Below are positions 1-10,120 of a stretch of 64,000 nucleotides of DNA, piece by piece. The stretch is taken from the NCBI RefSeq assembly GCF_032104385.1, contig NZ_DAMCHJ010000007.1:84409-148408 (forward strand). Reading direction: 5' to 3'. Made by a program: the position numbers and the translations under genes. Below the pieces are notes generated by a model. The model ran no database searches. It saw nothing but the letters and a program-made list of their open reading frames with translations, and was not told where the DNA came from. Origin of the DNA: Tissierella sp032104385 (GTDB lineage Bacteria; Bacillota; Clostridia; Tissierellales; Tissierellaceae). Position 1 is the stretch's first letter, and every line of letters begins with the position of its first letter.

Positions 1-258
1 TCAGATAATCCAAGATATGAAGATCCAGAAATGATAATTGAAGATATATTAGTTGGGATAAAGAAGGTTAATGGGAATTATGTAAAAATAGTAGATAGAA
101 TAGAAGCTATAAAATATGCAATAGATAATGCAAAACCTAAGGATATAATACTTCTAGCTGGAAAAGGACATGAAACTTATACAATAATTGAGGATAAAAC
201 TTTTCCATGCGATGAAAGACAAATTGTTCTTGATTATATATGTTTAAAGGATAATTAG
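1..258 (+). CDS. murE: UDP-N-acetylmuramoyl-tripeptide synthetase, C-terminal part
   Basis: This is the last 85 codons of a Mur ligase that enters the window from the left. The visible part opens with SDNPRYEDP. In MurE the DNPR motif contacts meso-diaminopimelate, so a meso-DAP type peptidoglycan is implied by family knowledge. GKGHETY further on is the usual MurE C-terminal motif. The enzyme adds the third residue of the stem peptide to UDP-MurNAc-L-Ala-D-Glu in the cytoplasm. It is followed 34 bases later by mraY; the expected murF is not between them. The N-terminal and ATP-binding domains lie outside the window. Confidence 0.93.
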   Translation, partial: SDNPRYEDPEMIIEDILVGIKKVNGNYVKIVDRIEAIKYAIDNAKPKDIILLAGKGHETYTIIEDKTFPCDERQIVLDYICLKDN

Positions 259-292
259 CAATAGGATTAGATACTTGAGAGGAGAAAATTAA

Positions 293-1258
293 ATGATAGA
301 ATATATAGATATTTTTAGAACAATTTCCATTTCTTTTTTAGTTACTCTAATACTTGGACCAATAATAATTCCTTTATTAAGAAAGTTGAAAATTGGTCAA
401 AGTGTTAGAGATGATGGTCCACAAACCCATCTAAAAAAATCTGGTACGCCTACTATGGGTGGAATTATTATTTTTATAGCACTGGCCATTACTGTATTGA
501 CTTCTGGTATGTTAAACAAGGATGTGTATGTTCTTTTAATATCCACCTTTGGATTTGGACTAATTGGATTTGTTGATGATTATATTAAAGTAGTTAAGAG
601 GAGGTCATTGGGACTAAAGCCTCATCAAAAATTAATAGGTCAAATAATATTGGCTACTATACTAGCAATTTACCAATCTTCTACTTCTGTTTTAGGGACT
701 AAATTAATTGTACCATTTTTAAAAAATCAATATTTAGATTTAGGTCATTTTTATATTCCTTTTATTGCATTTGTAGTAGTAGGTACTGTAAATAGCGTAA
801 ATTTAACTGATGGATTGGATGGATTAGCATCGGGTGTTACCTTAATAGTATTATCTTTTTTTGGACTTATGGCATTAAATTGGGGTATGGGAAGCATCTC
901 CATATTTTCAACAGCTTTAGCAGGGGCTTGTTTGGGATTTTTGGTACATAATGCACATCCAGCAAAGGTTTTTATGGGTGATACAGGTTCTCTTGCTTTA
1001 GGTGGAGCTGTATCGGCAATAGCCATACTTTTAAATATTCCTCTTGTAATACCTATAGTAGGTGGGGTTTATTTTATGGAAGCATTATCTGTAATTATAC
1101 AGGTAACATCATTTAAACTAACAGGGAAAAGGGTGTTTTTAATGGCACCATTGCATCACCATTATGAGCAGAAAGGCTGGAAGGAAACTAAGGTAGTAGC
1201 AGTATTTTGGACTATAACGGTTGTTCTTTGTTTAATTGGAATTTTAAGTTTAATTTAA
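293..1258 (+). CDS. mraY: Phospho-N-acetylmuramoyl-pentapeptide transferase
   Basis: MraY transfers phospho-MurNAc-pentapeptide to undecaprenyl phosphate, making lipid I at the inner face of the membrane. The 321-residue length is normal. Several hydrophobic segments are visible, with the conserved Asp pair in VDDYIKV (about residues 95-96), NLTDGLDGLASG (about 170-181) and the HHHYE loop near residue 290. AGGAG lies 5' of the ATG start. It sits in a same-strand run of cell-wall genes with short gaps and is probably co-transcribed with murE and murD. Confidence 0.97.
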   Translation: MIEYIDIFRTISISFLVTLILGPIIIPLLRKLKIGQSVRDDGPQTHLKKSGTPTMGGIIIFIALAITVLTSGMLNKDVYVLLISTFGFGLIGFVDDYIKVVKRRSLGLKPHQKLIGQIILATILAIYQSSTSVLGTKLIVPFLKNQYLDLGHFYIPFIAFVVVGTVNSVNLTDGLDGLASGVTLIVLSFFGLMALNWGMGSISIFSTALAGACLGFLVHNAHPAKVFMGDTGSLALGGAVSAIAILLNIPLVIPIVGGVYFMEALSVIIQVTSFKLTGKRVFLMAPLHHHYEQKGWKETKVVAVFWTITVVLCLIGILSLI

Positions 1259-1276
1259 GGAAAGTGAGCTGGTTTT

Positions 1277-2638
1277 ATGTATTTAAAGAATAAAAGAGTC
1301 TTAGTTTTTGGGCTTGGGATCTCTGGACTATCAACTGTGAAAGCCCTTCATAAACTAGGTGCACAAATAATAGTATGCGATTCTAAGACTAAAGATGAGT
1401 TGAAGGATTTTTTTGACAAAATTAAAGATATATATGTTGAAAAACATTTGAATACTAACGAAATTCCTTTAGAGGATATTGATTTAATAGTTAAGAGTCC
1501 TGGTATTCCGCCAACAGCTCCTATTTTATTAAAGGCTCAAGAAAAGAATATTGAGGTCATCACAGATATAGAACTGGCATATAGGATTTCTCCTACAGAT
1601 AATATAATAGCTATAACAGGAACAAATGGTAAAACAACTACTACAACTTTAGTAGGTGAGATTTTCAAAAAAGCTAATTTCAATACATATGTTGCAGGAA
1701 ATATTGGAGTTGGTATATTATGGGATATGGTAAATGCTAATGAAGATGATGTTTTTGTAATAGAAGCAAGTAGTTTTCAATTAGAAAATATTATATATTT
1801 TAAACCAAGAGTGAGCCTTGTAACTAATATTGCACCAGACCATTTAAATTGGCATGGCTCTTTAGATAACTATATCCTTGCCAAGAAAAAAGTATTTAAA
1901 AATCAAGAAAAATCTGATTATACAGTGTTAAATTATGAGGATAAAACTCTTAGAGAAATAAAAAATGAGATTAATTCAAAGGTAATTTGGTTTAGTGCAA
2001 ATCAAAAACTTGATAATGGAGTATTTATAGATGGAGATTATATAGTATTGAAAGATGGACAAAATCTTTCTAAGATTTTACCATATAGAGAGCTGAAAAT
2101 CTTAGGTAAACATAATTTAGAAAATGCTCTTGGAGCCATAGCTATTTCTTGGGTAATGGGTATAAATCTAGAAGACATAGCCGAAGTATTAAGAGAATTT
2201 CCAGGGGTAGAACATAGAATAGAATATGTAAAAACTATAGATGGAATGTCATTTTATAATGACTCTAAGGGAACAAATTCTGACTCAACAATAAAAGCAA
2301 TTGAAGCATTAAATAGTCCTATAATATTGATTGCAGGAGGATATGATAAAGGGGCTGAATTTGATGAATTAATTTTATCTTTCAATGGAAAAATTAAAGA
2401 ATTAATACTCTTAGGTTCAACTAAAGACAAGATCAAGGAGACTGCAATAAATCATGGATTTAATAATGTACATTTAGTAGAGAATATGAAGGAGGCAGTT
2501 AAATTAGCTTATTATTGTGGTGAAGAAAAAGATAATATTTTACTATCTCCTGCTTGTGCATCCTGGGATATGTACAATAATTTTGAAGAAAGAGGTCAAG
2601 ATTTTAAAGATGCCGTTTATGGTCTAAAGGGGGATTAA
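1277..2638 (+). CDS. murD: UDP-N-acetylmuramoylalanine--D-glutamate ligase
   Basis: MurD adds D-glutamate to UDP-MurNAc-L-alanine in an ATP-dependent cytoplasmic reaction. The N-terminal Rossmann-like segment starts VLVFGLGISG. The ATP-binding loop ITGTNGKTTT is at about residues 113-122, and the typical HRIEYV and YNDSKGTNSDST motifs follow in the central domain. The length of 453 residues is normal. The stop is one base before the ftsW start, so translation is probably coupled. Confidence 0.97.
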   Translation: MYLKNKRVLVFGLGISGLSTVKALHKLGAQIIVCDSKTKDELKDFFDKIKDIYVEKHLNTNEIPLEDIDLIVKSPGIPPTAPILLKAQEKNIEVITDIELAYRISPTDNIIAITGTNGKTTTTTLVGEIFKKANFNTYVAGNIGVGILWDMVNANEDDVFVIEASSFQLENIIYFKPRVSLVTNIAPDHLNWHGSLDNYILAKKKVFKNQEKSDYTVLNYEDKTLREIKNEINSKVIWFSANQKLDNGVFIDGDYIVLKDGQNLSKILPYRELKILGKHNLENALGAIAISWVMGINLEDIAEVLREFPGVEHRIEYVKTIDGMSFYNDSKGTNSDSTIKAIEALNSPIILIAGGYDKGAEFDELILSFNGKIKELILLGSTKDKIKETAINHGFNNVHLVENMKEAVKLAYYCGEEKDNILLSPACASWDMYNNFEERGQDFKDAVYGLKGD

Positions 2639-2639
2639 A

Positions 2640-3767
2640 ATGGCAAAGAAAAATTCAGTGAAAAAGAAAAAGGCAGTTGATTTTAGTTTGCTAATGGGAA
2701 CCCTAATGTTAGTATTTATTGGTATTATAATGGTATTTAGTTCATCTTGGCCAGAGGCTATGCAGGATTTTGGAAATGGGTATTATTTTTTAAAAAAGCA
2801 AATAATAGCGGCATCAATAGGTTTAGTTGGAATGATAATTTGTATGAATATTGATTATAGAATTTGGAAAAAATATTCATTTTTAATATATCTACTATCT
2901 TTGGGTTCTGGCGCATTACTTTTTACACCTTTAGGCAAATCTCTTAAGGGTGCAAGGAGATGGGTTAACTTAGGTTTTACAACTTTTATGCCATCTGATG
3001 CCATAAAAATTGGTTCAATTATTTATTTTGCAAACTTTCTATCAAATAAAAAAGAGAATATTAGAACTATTAAACAGGGTACTGTACCAGCTTTAATTAT
3101 TATAGGTATATCCTGTGGCTTTATATATATACAAAAGGATTTAGGCACTACAATTACTTTAGCAGGTGCTTTAATGAGTATGTTTTTCATAGCAGGTATG
3201 AATTTATCTCACTTAATTTTTATGGGAGTTGGTTTAATAGGATTGGGATTTTTAGCATTGTCAGGAGAAAAAAATGCGTATAGACGAAATAGGATAACAG
3301 CATTTAGAGACCCCTTTGCTCATAAACTTGATATTGGTTGGCAAGCAGTACAATCTTTGTATGCTTTAGGTTCAGGAGGATTATTTGGTTTAGGTCTAGG
3401 TAAGAGCAGACAAAAGTTTTCATATATTCCCGAATCTTACAATGATTTTATATTTTCAATTATAGGAGAAGAACTAGGATTTTTAGGTACTTTAACTGTC
3501 GTACTGATATTAATGTTAGTTATTTGGAGAGGAATACGTATTGCACTTAGTATAGATGATAGCTTTGGTTGTTTTTTGGCTTCAGGCATCACTGCTTTAG
3601 TAACTGTTCAATCCTTAATTCATATAGCAGTAGTAACATCATCTATACCAACCACAGGGATTACACTTCCTTTTGTATCTTATGGAGGTACTTCTTTGAT
3701 GATTTATATGTCTGCTATAGGGATACTCTTAAACATTTCAAGACACGCAAATTTAGATAGGAGTTGA
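2640..3767 (+). CDS. ftsW: SEDS family peptidoglycan polymerase FtsW
   Basis: This is a polytopic SEDS glycosyltransferase that polymerises lipid II at the septum with a cognate class B PBP. A basic N-terminus (KKNSVKKKKA) precedes about ten hydrophobic segments. The family motif ARRWVNLG is present, as are GLGLGKSRQKFSYIPE and the C-terminal SYGGTSL. The length is 375 residues. It lies between murD and murG, the standard place for ftsW. A sporulation or elongation SEDS paralogue cannot be excluded, but the location favours FtsW. It ends in TGA, which shows that TGA is a stop codon here. Confidence 0.94.
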   Translation: MAKKNSVKKKKAVDFSLLMGTLMLVFIGIIMVFSSSWPEAMQDFGNGYYFLKKQIIAASIGLVGMIICMNIDYRIWKKYSFLIYLLSLGSGALLFTPLGKSLKGARRWVNLGFTTFMPSDAIKIGSIIYFANFLSNKKENIRTIKQGTVPALIIIGISCGFIYIQKDLGTTITLAGALMSMFFIAGMNLSHLIFMGVGLIGLGFLALSGEKNAYRRNRITAFRDPFAHKLDIGWQAVQSLYALGSGGLFGLGLGKSRQKFSYIPESYNDFIFSIIGEELGFLGTLTVVLILMLVIWRGIRIALSIDDSFGCFLASGITALVTVQSLIHIAVVTSSIPTTGITLPFVSYGGTSLMIYMSAIGILLNISRHANLDRS

Positions 3768-3772
3768 ACAAT

Positions 3773-4879
3773 ATGAAGTATTTAATAACAGGGGGAGGCA
3801 CAGGAGGGCATATTTATCCAGCCTTAGCCATTGCAAATGAAATAAAAGATAAAGATAAAGATGCAAAAATTCTTTATGTAGGTACAAAAAAGGGATTAGA
3901 ATCAGAGCTTGTTCCAAAGGAAGGATTTCAATTTAGAACCATAAGGGTTAAGGGAATGCCAAGAAAAATAAATAAAGAATCTTTTATAGCTCTTAAAGAA
4001 TTATTTCATGGAATAAATGATGCTAAAAAAATTATAAATGAATTTAAACCAGATGTAGTAATAGGTACTGGTGGATATGTATGTGGTCCAGTAGTATATA
4101 TGGCAAAAAAGAAGAAAGTTCCAGCAATGATACATGAGCAAAACGCCTTTCCTGGTATTACTAATAAGATATTATCAAGATATGTAGATAAAGTAGCCGT
4201 AACCTTTGATGAAGCAAAGAAATATTTCAAACATCCAGATAGAGTCATAAATGTTGGGAATCCAATTCGTAAGGAAATTCTTAATATTGATAAAGAAGAA
4301 GCTTATAAAGCATTAAATATAGATAAATCCATTCCTCTTATTTTATCTTTTGGAGGAAGTGGAGGACAAAAAATCCTAAATGATGGAATGTATTATCTTA
4401 TAAAGGAAGCCGCAGATAAAAAGGATATACAGATAATACACGTAACAGGCAAAAGATTTTATGACGGATTTATAGATAGTTTGAAGAGAGATAATATTAA
4501 ATTAGATAATAATATTAAGGTTTTTCCATATTTTTATCAGATTCCCGAAGCTATTAATATAGCTTCTCTTGTGGTTACTAGTTCAGGGGCAATTACTTTA
4601 GCAGAAATATCAGCAGTAGGGGTGCCTAGTATTTTAATACCAAAGGCATATACTGCTGAAAATCACCAAGAATTTAATGCTAGAGCTTTTGAAGATAAGG
4701 GAGCTGCCATATTAGTGCTTGAAAAAGATATAAGAGGGAATATATTAAATGACATTATATATGATGTAATTAAAGATAAAAAAAGATTAGAAGAAATGGC
4801 AAAGAATAGCAAAAAACTTGGAAAAGCAGATGCCTCTGAGAGAATATTTGAGATTATTAATACAATTGTTAAACAATAA
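3773..4879 (+). CDS. murG: UDP-GlcNAc:lipid I N-acetylglucosaminyltransferase
   Basis: MurG converts lipid I to lipid II at the cytoplasmic membrane face. The N-terminal glycine-rich loop TGGGTGGHIYPALA is diagnostic, and GTGGYVCGP and HEQNAFPG follow. In the C-terminal domain SFGGSGG and TSSGAITLAEISAVG bind UDP-GlcNAc. I chose ATG 3773 because AGGAG at 3759-3763 is correctly spaced for it. An in-frame TTG at 3764 would overlap ftsW but sits too close to that site. The length is 368 residues. Confidence 0.96.
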   Translation: MKYLITGGGTGGHIYPALAIANEIKDKDKDAKILYVGTKKGLESELVPKEGFQFRTIRVKGMPRKINKESFIALKELFHGINDAKKIINEFKPDVVIGTGGYVCGPVVYMAKKKKVPAMIHEQNAFPGITNKILSRYVDKVAVTFDEAKKYFKHPDRVINVGNPIRKEILNIDKEEAYKALNIDKSIPLILSFGGSGGQKILNDGMYYLIKEAADKKDIQIIHVTGKRFYDGFIDSLKRDNIKLDNNIKVFPYFYQIPEAINIASLVVTSSGAITLAEISAVGVPSILIPKAYTAENHQEFNARAFEDKGAAILVLEKDIRGNILNDIIYDVIKDKKRLEEMAKNSKKLGKADASERIFEIINTIVKQ

Positions 4880-4952
4880 TATGTAACTTCATCTACGCCA
4901 ATGCATAATATGGTCATATATACTTATTATGAGCATATGTGGAGGTGGTTAG

Positions 4953-6203
<1,251 letters not shown>

Positions 6204-6206
<3 letters not shown>

Positions 6207-6221
6207 CAGCAAAGGCTGCTA
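6204..6221 (+). terminator. Weak hairpin after murA
   Basis: TAGCAGC and GCTGCTA pair around a four-base loop, and the left arm overlaps the murA stop codon. Only a short, mixed T stretch follows, so it may attenuate transcription into divIB rather than end it. Confidence 0.4.
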
Positions 6222-6255
6222 TTTATCTAAAAGGACAAGCTTAGGGGTGGAAATA

Positions 6256-7017
6256 ATGAAAAAGCTTTCACGTGTGGAAAGAAAAATTAGAAGAAGAAGA
6301 TTATTTTTTCGGTTTTTATTATTAATTTCTTTTATCTTGTTATTGTTTATATTTGCCCTTAATTCCAATTTTTTTCTTATAAGTAATATAGAAGTATTAG
6401 GAAACAATAAAATTTCAAAAGATGTTGCAATTAGTGCATCTTCCATAAATTTAGGAGAGAATATATTTAAAATAAGTACGAGAACTGGAGAGAAAAATCT
6501 AACAAAATTACCATATGTTAAGGAAGCAAAAGTAAAAAGGAAGTTTCCTAAAGGAATTATTATTGATATTATAGAACGTAAAGCAATACTACAAATAAAA
6601 GAGATTTCGTCAATTAGGTTAATAGATATAGATGGATATATATTAGATATAGTAGATACAGAAGATGAAAAACTACCACTATTAGTAGGTTTAAATGTAG
6701 AAGATAAAAAACCAGGAGATAATATATTATCAATATTGGAATCTAAAGGATGTACTGAGTTTATATCTGAGGGACAAGCTAGAGGAATATTATCAAAAAT
6801 GAAAAAAATTGATATGGTAGATAATAACAATGTTAATATAATATTAATTGATGGTATTTCTGTTGCCTTTGGTACCCTTTATAATGTAAAATATAAAGTA
6901 GGTTTATTAAATGAAATTTTAAAGGATATTGAAGAAAAACAATTGCCATGTAAAATGATTTTAATGGATAGGGGAGATAACCCTATTATTGTACTTAATG
7001 AAGAAGGGGAGGGATAA
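6256..7017 (+). CDS. divIB: Cell division protein DivIB/FtsQ
   Basis: This is a bitopic membrane protein of the divisome. A strongly basic N-terminus (KLSRVERKIRRRR) is followed by one transmembrane segment at about residues 18-40. Next comes a POTRA domain that opens ISNIEVLGNNKISKD and continues into the FtsQ/DivIB beta domain. The start at ATG 6256 fits the AGGGGTGG ribosome binding site better than the GTG at 6247. The length is 253 residues. The family bridges FtsL/DivIC and the septal synthase. Confidence 0.88.
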   Translation: MKKLSRVERKIRRRRLFFRFLLLISFILLLFIFALNSNFFLISNIEVLGNNKISKDVAISASSINLGENIFKISTRTGEKNLTKLPYVKEAKVKRKFPKGIIIDIIERKAILQIKEISSIRLIDIDGYILDIVDTEDEKLPLLVGLNVEDKKPGDNILSILESKGCTEFISEGQARGILSKMKKIDMVDNNNVNIILIDGISVAFGTLYNVKYKVGLLNEILKDIEEKQLPCKMILMDRGDNPIIVLNEEGEG

Positions 7018-7018
7018 A

Positions 7019-7750
7019 GTGAAAAATGCTAAGGAATATATTGCATTAACTGTAGTATCAATTTTTTTAGGAATTATTTTATCCATCCAGTTTAAAACCA
7101 TAAATAAAACTGTTGGTGAAGGAATTTTACCTACTCAAAGAGCACAACAATTAGCCTTAGAGCTTAAAAAAGCTCAAAATGAAAGAGAATCCCAAACCAA
7201 AAGAATTGAAGAACTGGAAGCTAAAATAAAACAATATGAAATGGGTGAAGTAGATAAAAATGTATATGCAGAAAATCTATATAAGGATACAATGAAATAT
7301 AGAATGCTTGCAGGATATTTAGAATTAGAAGGACCAGGAATTGTAATGGAAATAAATGATCCGCCTGTAGATTTGGAGTTTGGTGAGGCCTATAGTATAG
7401 TAGATGAATTGGATTTAGTGCTTCAAGTAATATCTGTTTTAAATGCAGCTGATGCTGAGGCTATATCTATTAATGACCAAAGATATACAGCTTTTACAGA
7501 AATAGAGAAGGCTGGAAATCATATTGAAATTAATGGAGTATCAACATCTGCACCAATTGTCATTAAAGCTATTGGCAAATCAGAAACATTGGAATCTGCT
7601 TTAAATCTTAAAGGTGGGATAGTAACAGTACTTAGAAATTATGATTATCTTGTTCGAGTAAATCAGGAATCTAATATTATTATACCTAAATGTAGAAGAA
7701 TCAAAGAATTTATTTACTCGACTCCAGTTGAAGAAAATACAAAGCAATAG
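7019..7750 (+). CDS. DUF881 family protein, first copy
   Basis: The product has one N-terminal membrane segment, then a coiled-coil stretch at about residues 40-75 rich in E, K and Q. The DUF881 domain follows, with LEGPGIVMEINDPP, LNAADAEAISINDQR and the C-terminal YLVRV region. I start it at GTG 7019, two bases after the divIB stop, because the AGAAGGGGAGGG stretch is correctly spaced; earlier in-frame codons lie inside divIB. DUF881 genes are common between divIB and ftsZ in clostridia. A division-linked role is inferred from position only. Confidence 0.88.
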   Translation: MKNAKEYIALTVVSIFLGIILSIQFKTINKTVGEGILPTQRAQQLALELKKAQNERESQTKRIEELEAKIKQYEMGEVDKNVYAENLYKDTMKYRMLAGYLELEGPGIVMEINDPPVDLEFGEAYSIVDELDLVLQVISVLNAADAEAISINDQRYTAFTEIEKAGNHIEINGVSTSAPIVIKAIGKSETLESALNLKGGIVTVLRNYDYLVRVNQESNIIIPKCRRIKEFIYSTPVEENTKQ

Positions 7751-7761
7751 GGGTGATTATT

Positions 7762-8487
7762 ATGAAAAGAGATAATCCCAAGATCATCCTAACTTTATTT
7801 AGTATTATAGTAGGTATTTTTATAGCTACTCAAATAAAAATGAAATTAGAAACATATGCTCCAGCAACTATTAAATCATTACAGGCTACAAAAGCTGAAA
7901 TAATTGCTATTAATAATGAAATCTCCGAATTGAATAAAATGATAAAAGTAAAAGAGGAAGAATTAGAATTGCTTGAAAATATTGCAAAGGGTGACGATAA
8001 TATTATTGATTTCCTTTTACAAGAGCTTAAATACAATAAAGTACATTCTGGACAAACTGCATTAAAAGGGCCAGGAATAGTCATTACTATGTATGATAAT
8101 CCAGAGGAAAGAAGTGCAGAATTTGATCTTAATGATGATATTATTCATGATGTATATATATTAAACATTATAAATGACTTAAGAGTAGCAGGCGCAGAAG
8201 CTATAAGTATAAATGGAGAAAGGGTACTTGCTACTTCAGAAATAAAATGTGGTGGTCCTATTATTAGGATAAATGGAAGAAGCTCAGTAACTCCCTTTGT
8301 TATTAAAGCTATAGGAGATCCTAAGCTATTATATGCTTCTGTTATTGCACCTGGGACTTATGGGGATATCTTGAAGAATGTTTATGAAATGGGTTTTGAA
8401 ACAAGAGTAGAAGATCAGGTAATAATCCCAGCTTTTACTGGAATATTTAATTTCAAATATGCTAAATTAATAGGAGAGGGTGATTAA
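7762..8487 (+). CDS. DUF881 family protein, second copy
   Basis: This tandem paralogue of the preceding gene has an N-terminal membrane segment, a coiled coil at about residues 40-75, then the DUF881 domain with LKGPGIVITMYDNP, RVAGAEAISINGER and a TRVEDQVIIPA ending. It begins 11 bases after the first copy; ATG 7762 is preferred over GTG 7753 because the AGGGGTG site fits the ATG. Sequence similarity to the first copy is clear but modest, so the duplication is old. Function is unknown; the pair may form a heteromer. Confidence 0.87.
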   Translation: MKRDNPKIILTLFSIIVGIFIATQIKMKLETYAPATIKSLQATKAEIIAINNEISELNKMIKVKEEELELLENIAKGDDNIIDFLLQELKYNKVHSGQTALKGPGIVITMYDNPEERSAEFDLNDDIIHDVYILNIINDLRVAGAEAISINGERVLATSEIKCGGPIIRINGRSSVTPFVIKAIGDPKLLYASVIAPGTYGDILKNVYEMGFETRVEDQVIIPAFTGIFNFKYAKLIGEGD

Positions 8488-8488
8488 A

Positions 8489-8833
8489 TTGTTTTTTGCA
8501 TTAATTGGAATTTTAATAGGAGCTGTAATAGGCTTCATCTTACCATATACTTATAATACATCCTACTCACTTTATATATCTGTAGCAATACTGGCTTGCT
8601 TAGATTCAGTATTTGGTGGTATAAGATCTAATCTTGAAAAAAACTTTAATATAAATATATTTATTTCAGGTTTTTTTGGAAATGCAATATTAGCAGCATT
8701 TCTTGCATATTTAGGCGATAGATTAGGAGTTCCTTTATATTATGCTGCCATATTTACCTTTGGTGGGCGACTCTTTGAAAACTTTGCAAAGATTAGGAGG
8801 ATTCTGTTATTCAAAAAAAAGGAATCTAATTAA
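8489..8833 (+). CDS. sbp: Small basic protein Sbp (DUF1290)
   Basis: This short integral membrane protein resembles Bacillus subtilis Sbp, which is likewise encoded just before the division genes. Three to four hydrophobic segments and the family motif LDSVFGGIRSNLEKNFN are visible, with a basic tail (KIRRILLFKKKE). It starts inside or just after the end of the second DUF881 gene. GTG 8480 and TTG 8489 are both possible; the AGGAGAGGG site is better spaced for TTG 8489. The function of the family is not established. Confidence 0.85.
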   Translation: MFFALIGILIGAVIGFILPYTYNTSYSLYISVAILACLDSVFGGIRSNLEKNFNINIFISGFFGNAILAAFLAYLGDRLGVPLYYAAIFTFGGRLFENFAKIRRILLFKKKESN

Positions 8834-8891
8834 TTTATAAAAAACAATATGAAATATAAGATTATCTACAATAATACAAGGGGGAAAAAAA

Positions 8892-9989
8892 ATGTTTGAT
8901 TTTGATGTTGATGTAGATCAATTTGCTAAGATAAAGGTTATTGGTGTTGGTGGTGGCGGAAATAATGCAGTAAATAGAATGGTTGAACATGGAGTTAGAG
9001 GTATTGATTTTATTGCATTAAATACAGATAGACAAGCACTATATTCTTCAAAAGCAGAAGTAAAACTACAAATAGGAGAAAAATTGACCAGAGGATTAGG
9101 TGCTGGTGCTAATCCAGATATTGGTGCAAAGGCTGCAGAAGAAAATAGAAACGAAATTATGGAAATTGTTAAAGGCGCTGATATGATATTTATTACTGCT
9201 GGGATGGGGGGTGGGACTGGTACAGGAGCAGCACCAGTTGTTGCAGAAATAGCTAAGGAATTAGGAATCCTTACAGTAGGAGTAGTCACAAAACCATTTA
9301 CATTTGAAGGGCCTAAAAGATTAAAACATGCTGAGCAAGGAATAGAAGAATTGAAATCTAAAGTAGATACCTTAGTTACTATACCAAATGATAGATTACT
9401 TCAAGTTTCAGATAAAAAGACTACTATGGTTGAAGCATTTATGATGGCAGATGAGGTACTTAAACAAGGAATTCAAGGAATATCAGATTTAATAGCAGTT
9501 CCTAATCTTATAAACTTAGACTTTGCAGATGTTAAAACTATAATGCATGATAAGGGAATAGCACATATGGGCATTGGACAAGCTGCAGGAGATAACAGAG
9601 CCACAGAGGCTGCAAAACAGGCAATAAAATCTCCATTATTGGAAACTTCCATAGAAGGTGCTAAATCAGTATTGTTAAATATTACAGGCGGAGAAGACTT
9701 AGGTATTTTTGAAGTTAATGAAGCAGCAGACTTAATTAGGGCATCTGTAGATAAAGATGCAAATATTATATTTGGTGCAGGTATTGATGAAGAGTTAAAA
9801 GATGAAATTAAAATAACTGTTATTGCAACAGGATTCGATATATTATCCGTAGACAAAAACAATACAACATTAGGAGTAAATGATATTAGCCCTAGTGATA
9901 GTGTAAAAGATGAGGCAGCATCTACCTTAGACGATGAAGAATTAGATATTCCAATTTTTCTTAGAAGAAGAGATAAGAAAGGACTATAA
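8892..9989 (+). CDS. ftsZ: Cell division protein FtsZ
   Basis: This tubulin-like GTPase forms the Z ring. The G-box GGGTGTG is at about residues 106-112, with GVGGGGNNAVNRM at the N-terminus and the T7-loop region NLDFADVKTIM. The C-terminal peptide LDIPIFLRRR binds partner proteins such as FtsA and SepF in other species. The length of 365 residues is normal. An AAGGGGG site precedes the ATG. No ftsA lies immediately upstream, unlike Bacillus. A strong terminator follows the gene. Confidence 0.98.
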   Translation: MFDFDVDVDQFAKIKVIGVGGGGNNAVNRMVEHGVRGIDFIALNTDRQALYSSKAEVKLQIGEKLTRGLGAGANPDIGAKAAEENRNEIMEIVKGADMIFITAGMGGGTGTGAAPVVAEIAKELGILTVGVVTKPFTFEGPKRLKHAEQGIEELKSKVDTLVTIPNDRLLQVSDKKTTMVEAFMMADEVLKQGIQGISDLIAVPNLINLDFADVKTIMHDKGIAHMGIGQAAGDNRATEAAKQAIKSPLLETSIEGAKSVLLNITGGEDLGIFEVNEAADLIRASVDKDANIIFGAGIDEELKDEIKITVIATGFDILSVDKNNTTLGVNDISPSDSVKDEAASTLDDEELDIPIFLRRRDKKGL

Positions 9990-10002
9990 TGAATTAAGTA
10001 GA

Positions 10003-10037
10003 AAAACGTATCTTATTGTTGAGATACGTTTTTTATT
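10003..10037 (+). terminator. Terminator after ftsZ
   Basis: AAAACGTATCT pairs with AGATACGTTTT around a short loop, and the 3' arm runs into a T-rich tail. It closes the division cluster before the sporulation genes. Confidence 0.85.
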
Positions 10038-10048
10038 TTGCCCATAAA

Positions 10049-10081
10049 ATGACAAAAAATTTATAATTTATGTCCTATAAT
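10049..10081 (+). promoter_or_regulatory. Candidate long-spacer spoIIG-type promoter
   Basis: ATGACA (10049-10054) and TATAAT (10076-10081) are 21 bases apart. The Spo0A-activated spoIIG promoter of Bacillus subtilis is known for an unusually long (22 base) spacer between near-consensus sigma-A hexamers. No clean Spo0A box (TGTCGAA) is seen, only partial matches, so this is a candidate only. Confidence 0.4.
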
Positions 10082-10120
10082 CTTTATTAGAGAATAAAAT
10101 AAATCAAAGGAGGTATTCCT

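Noticed and set aside
751..1026. Minus-strand ORF inside mraY
   Set aside because: It is the antisense shadow of conserved mraY codons; it has no ribosome binding site and no recognisable protein.
3569..3760. Plus-strand ORF in another frame of ftsW
   Set aside because: It lies wholly inside the conserved C-terminus of ftsW and has no binding site.
8918..9289. Long minus-strand ORF (123 codons) within ftsZ
   Set aside because: A Pro/Ile/Ala-rich shadow of the ftsZ GTPase domain; no start signal.
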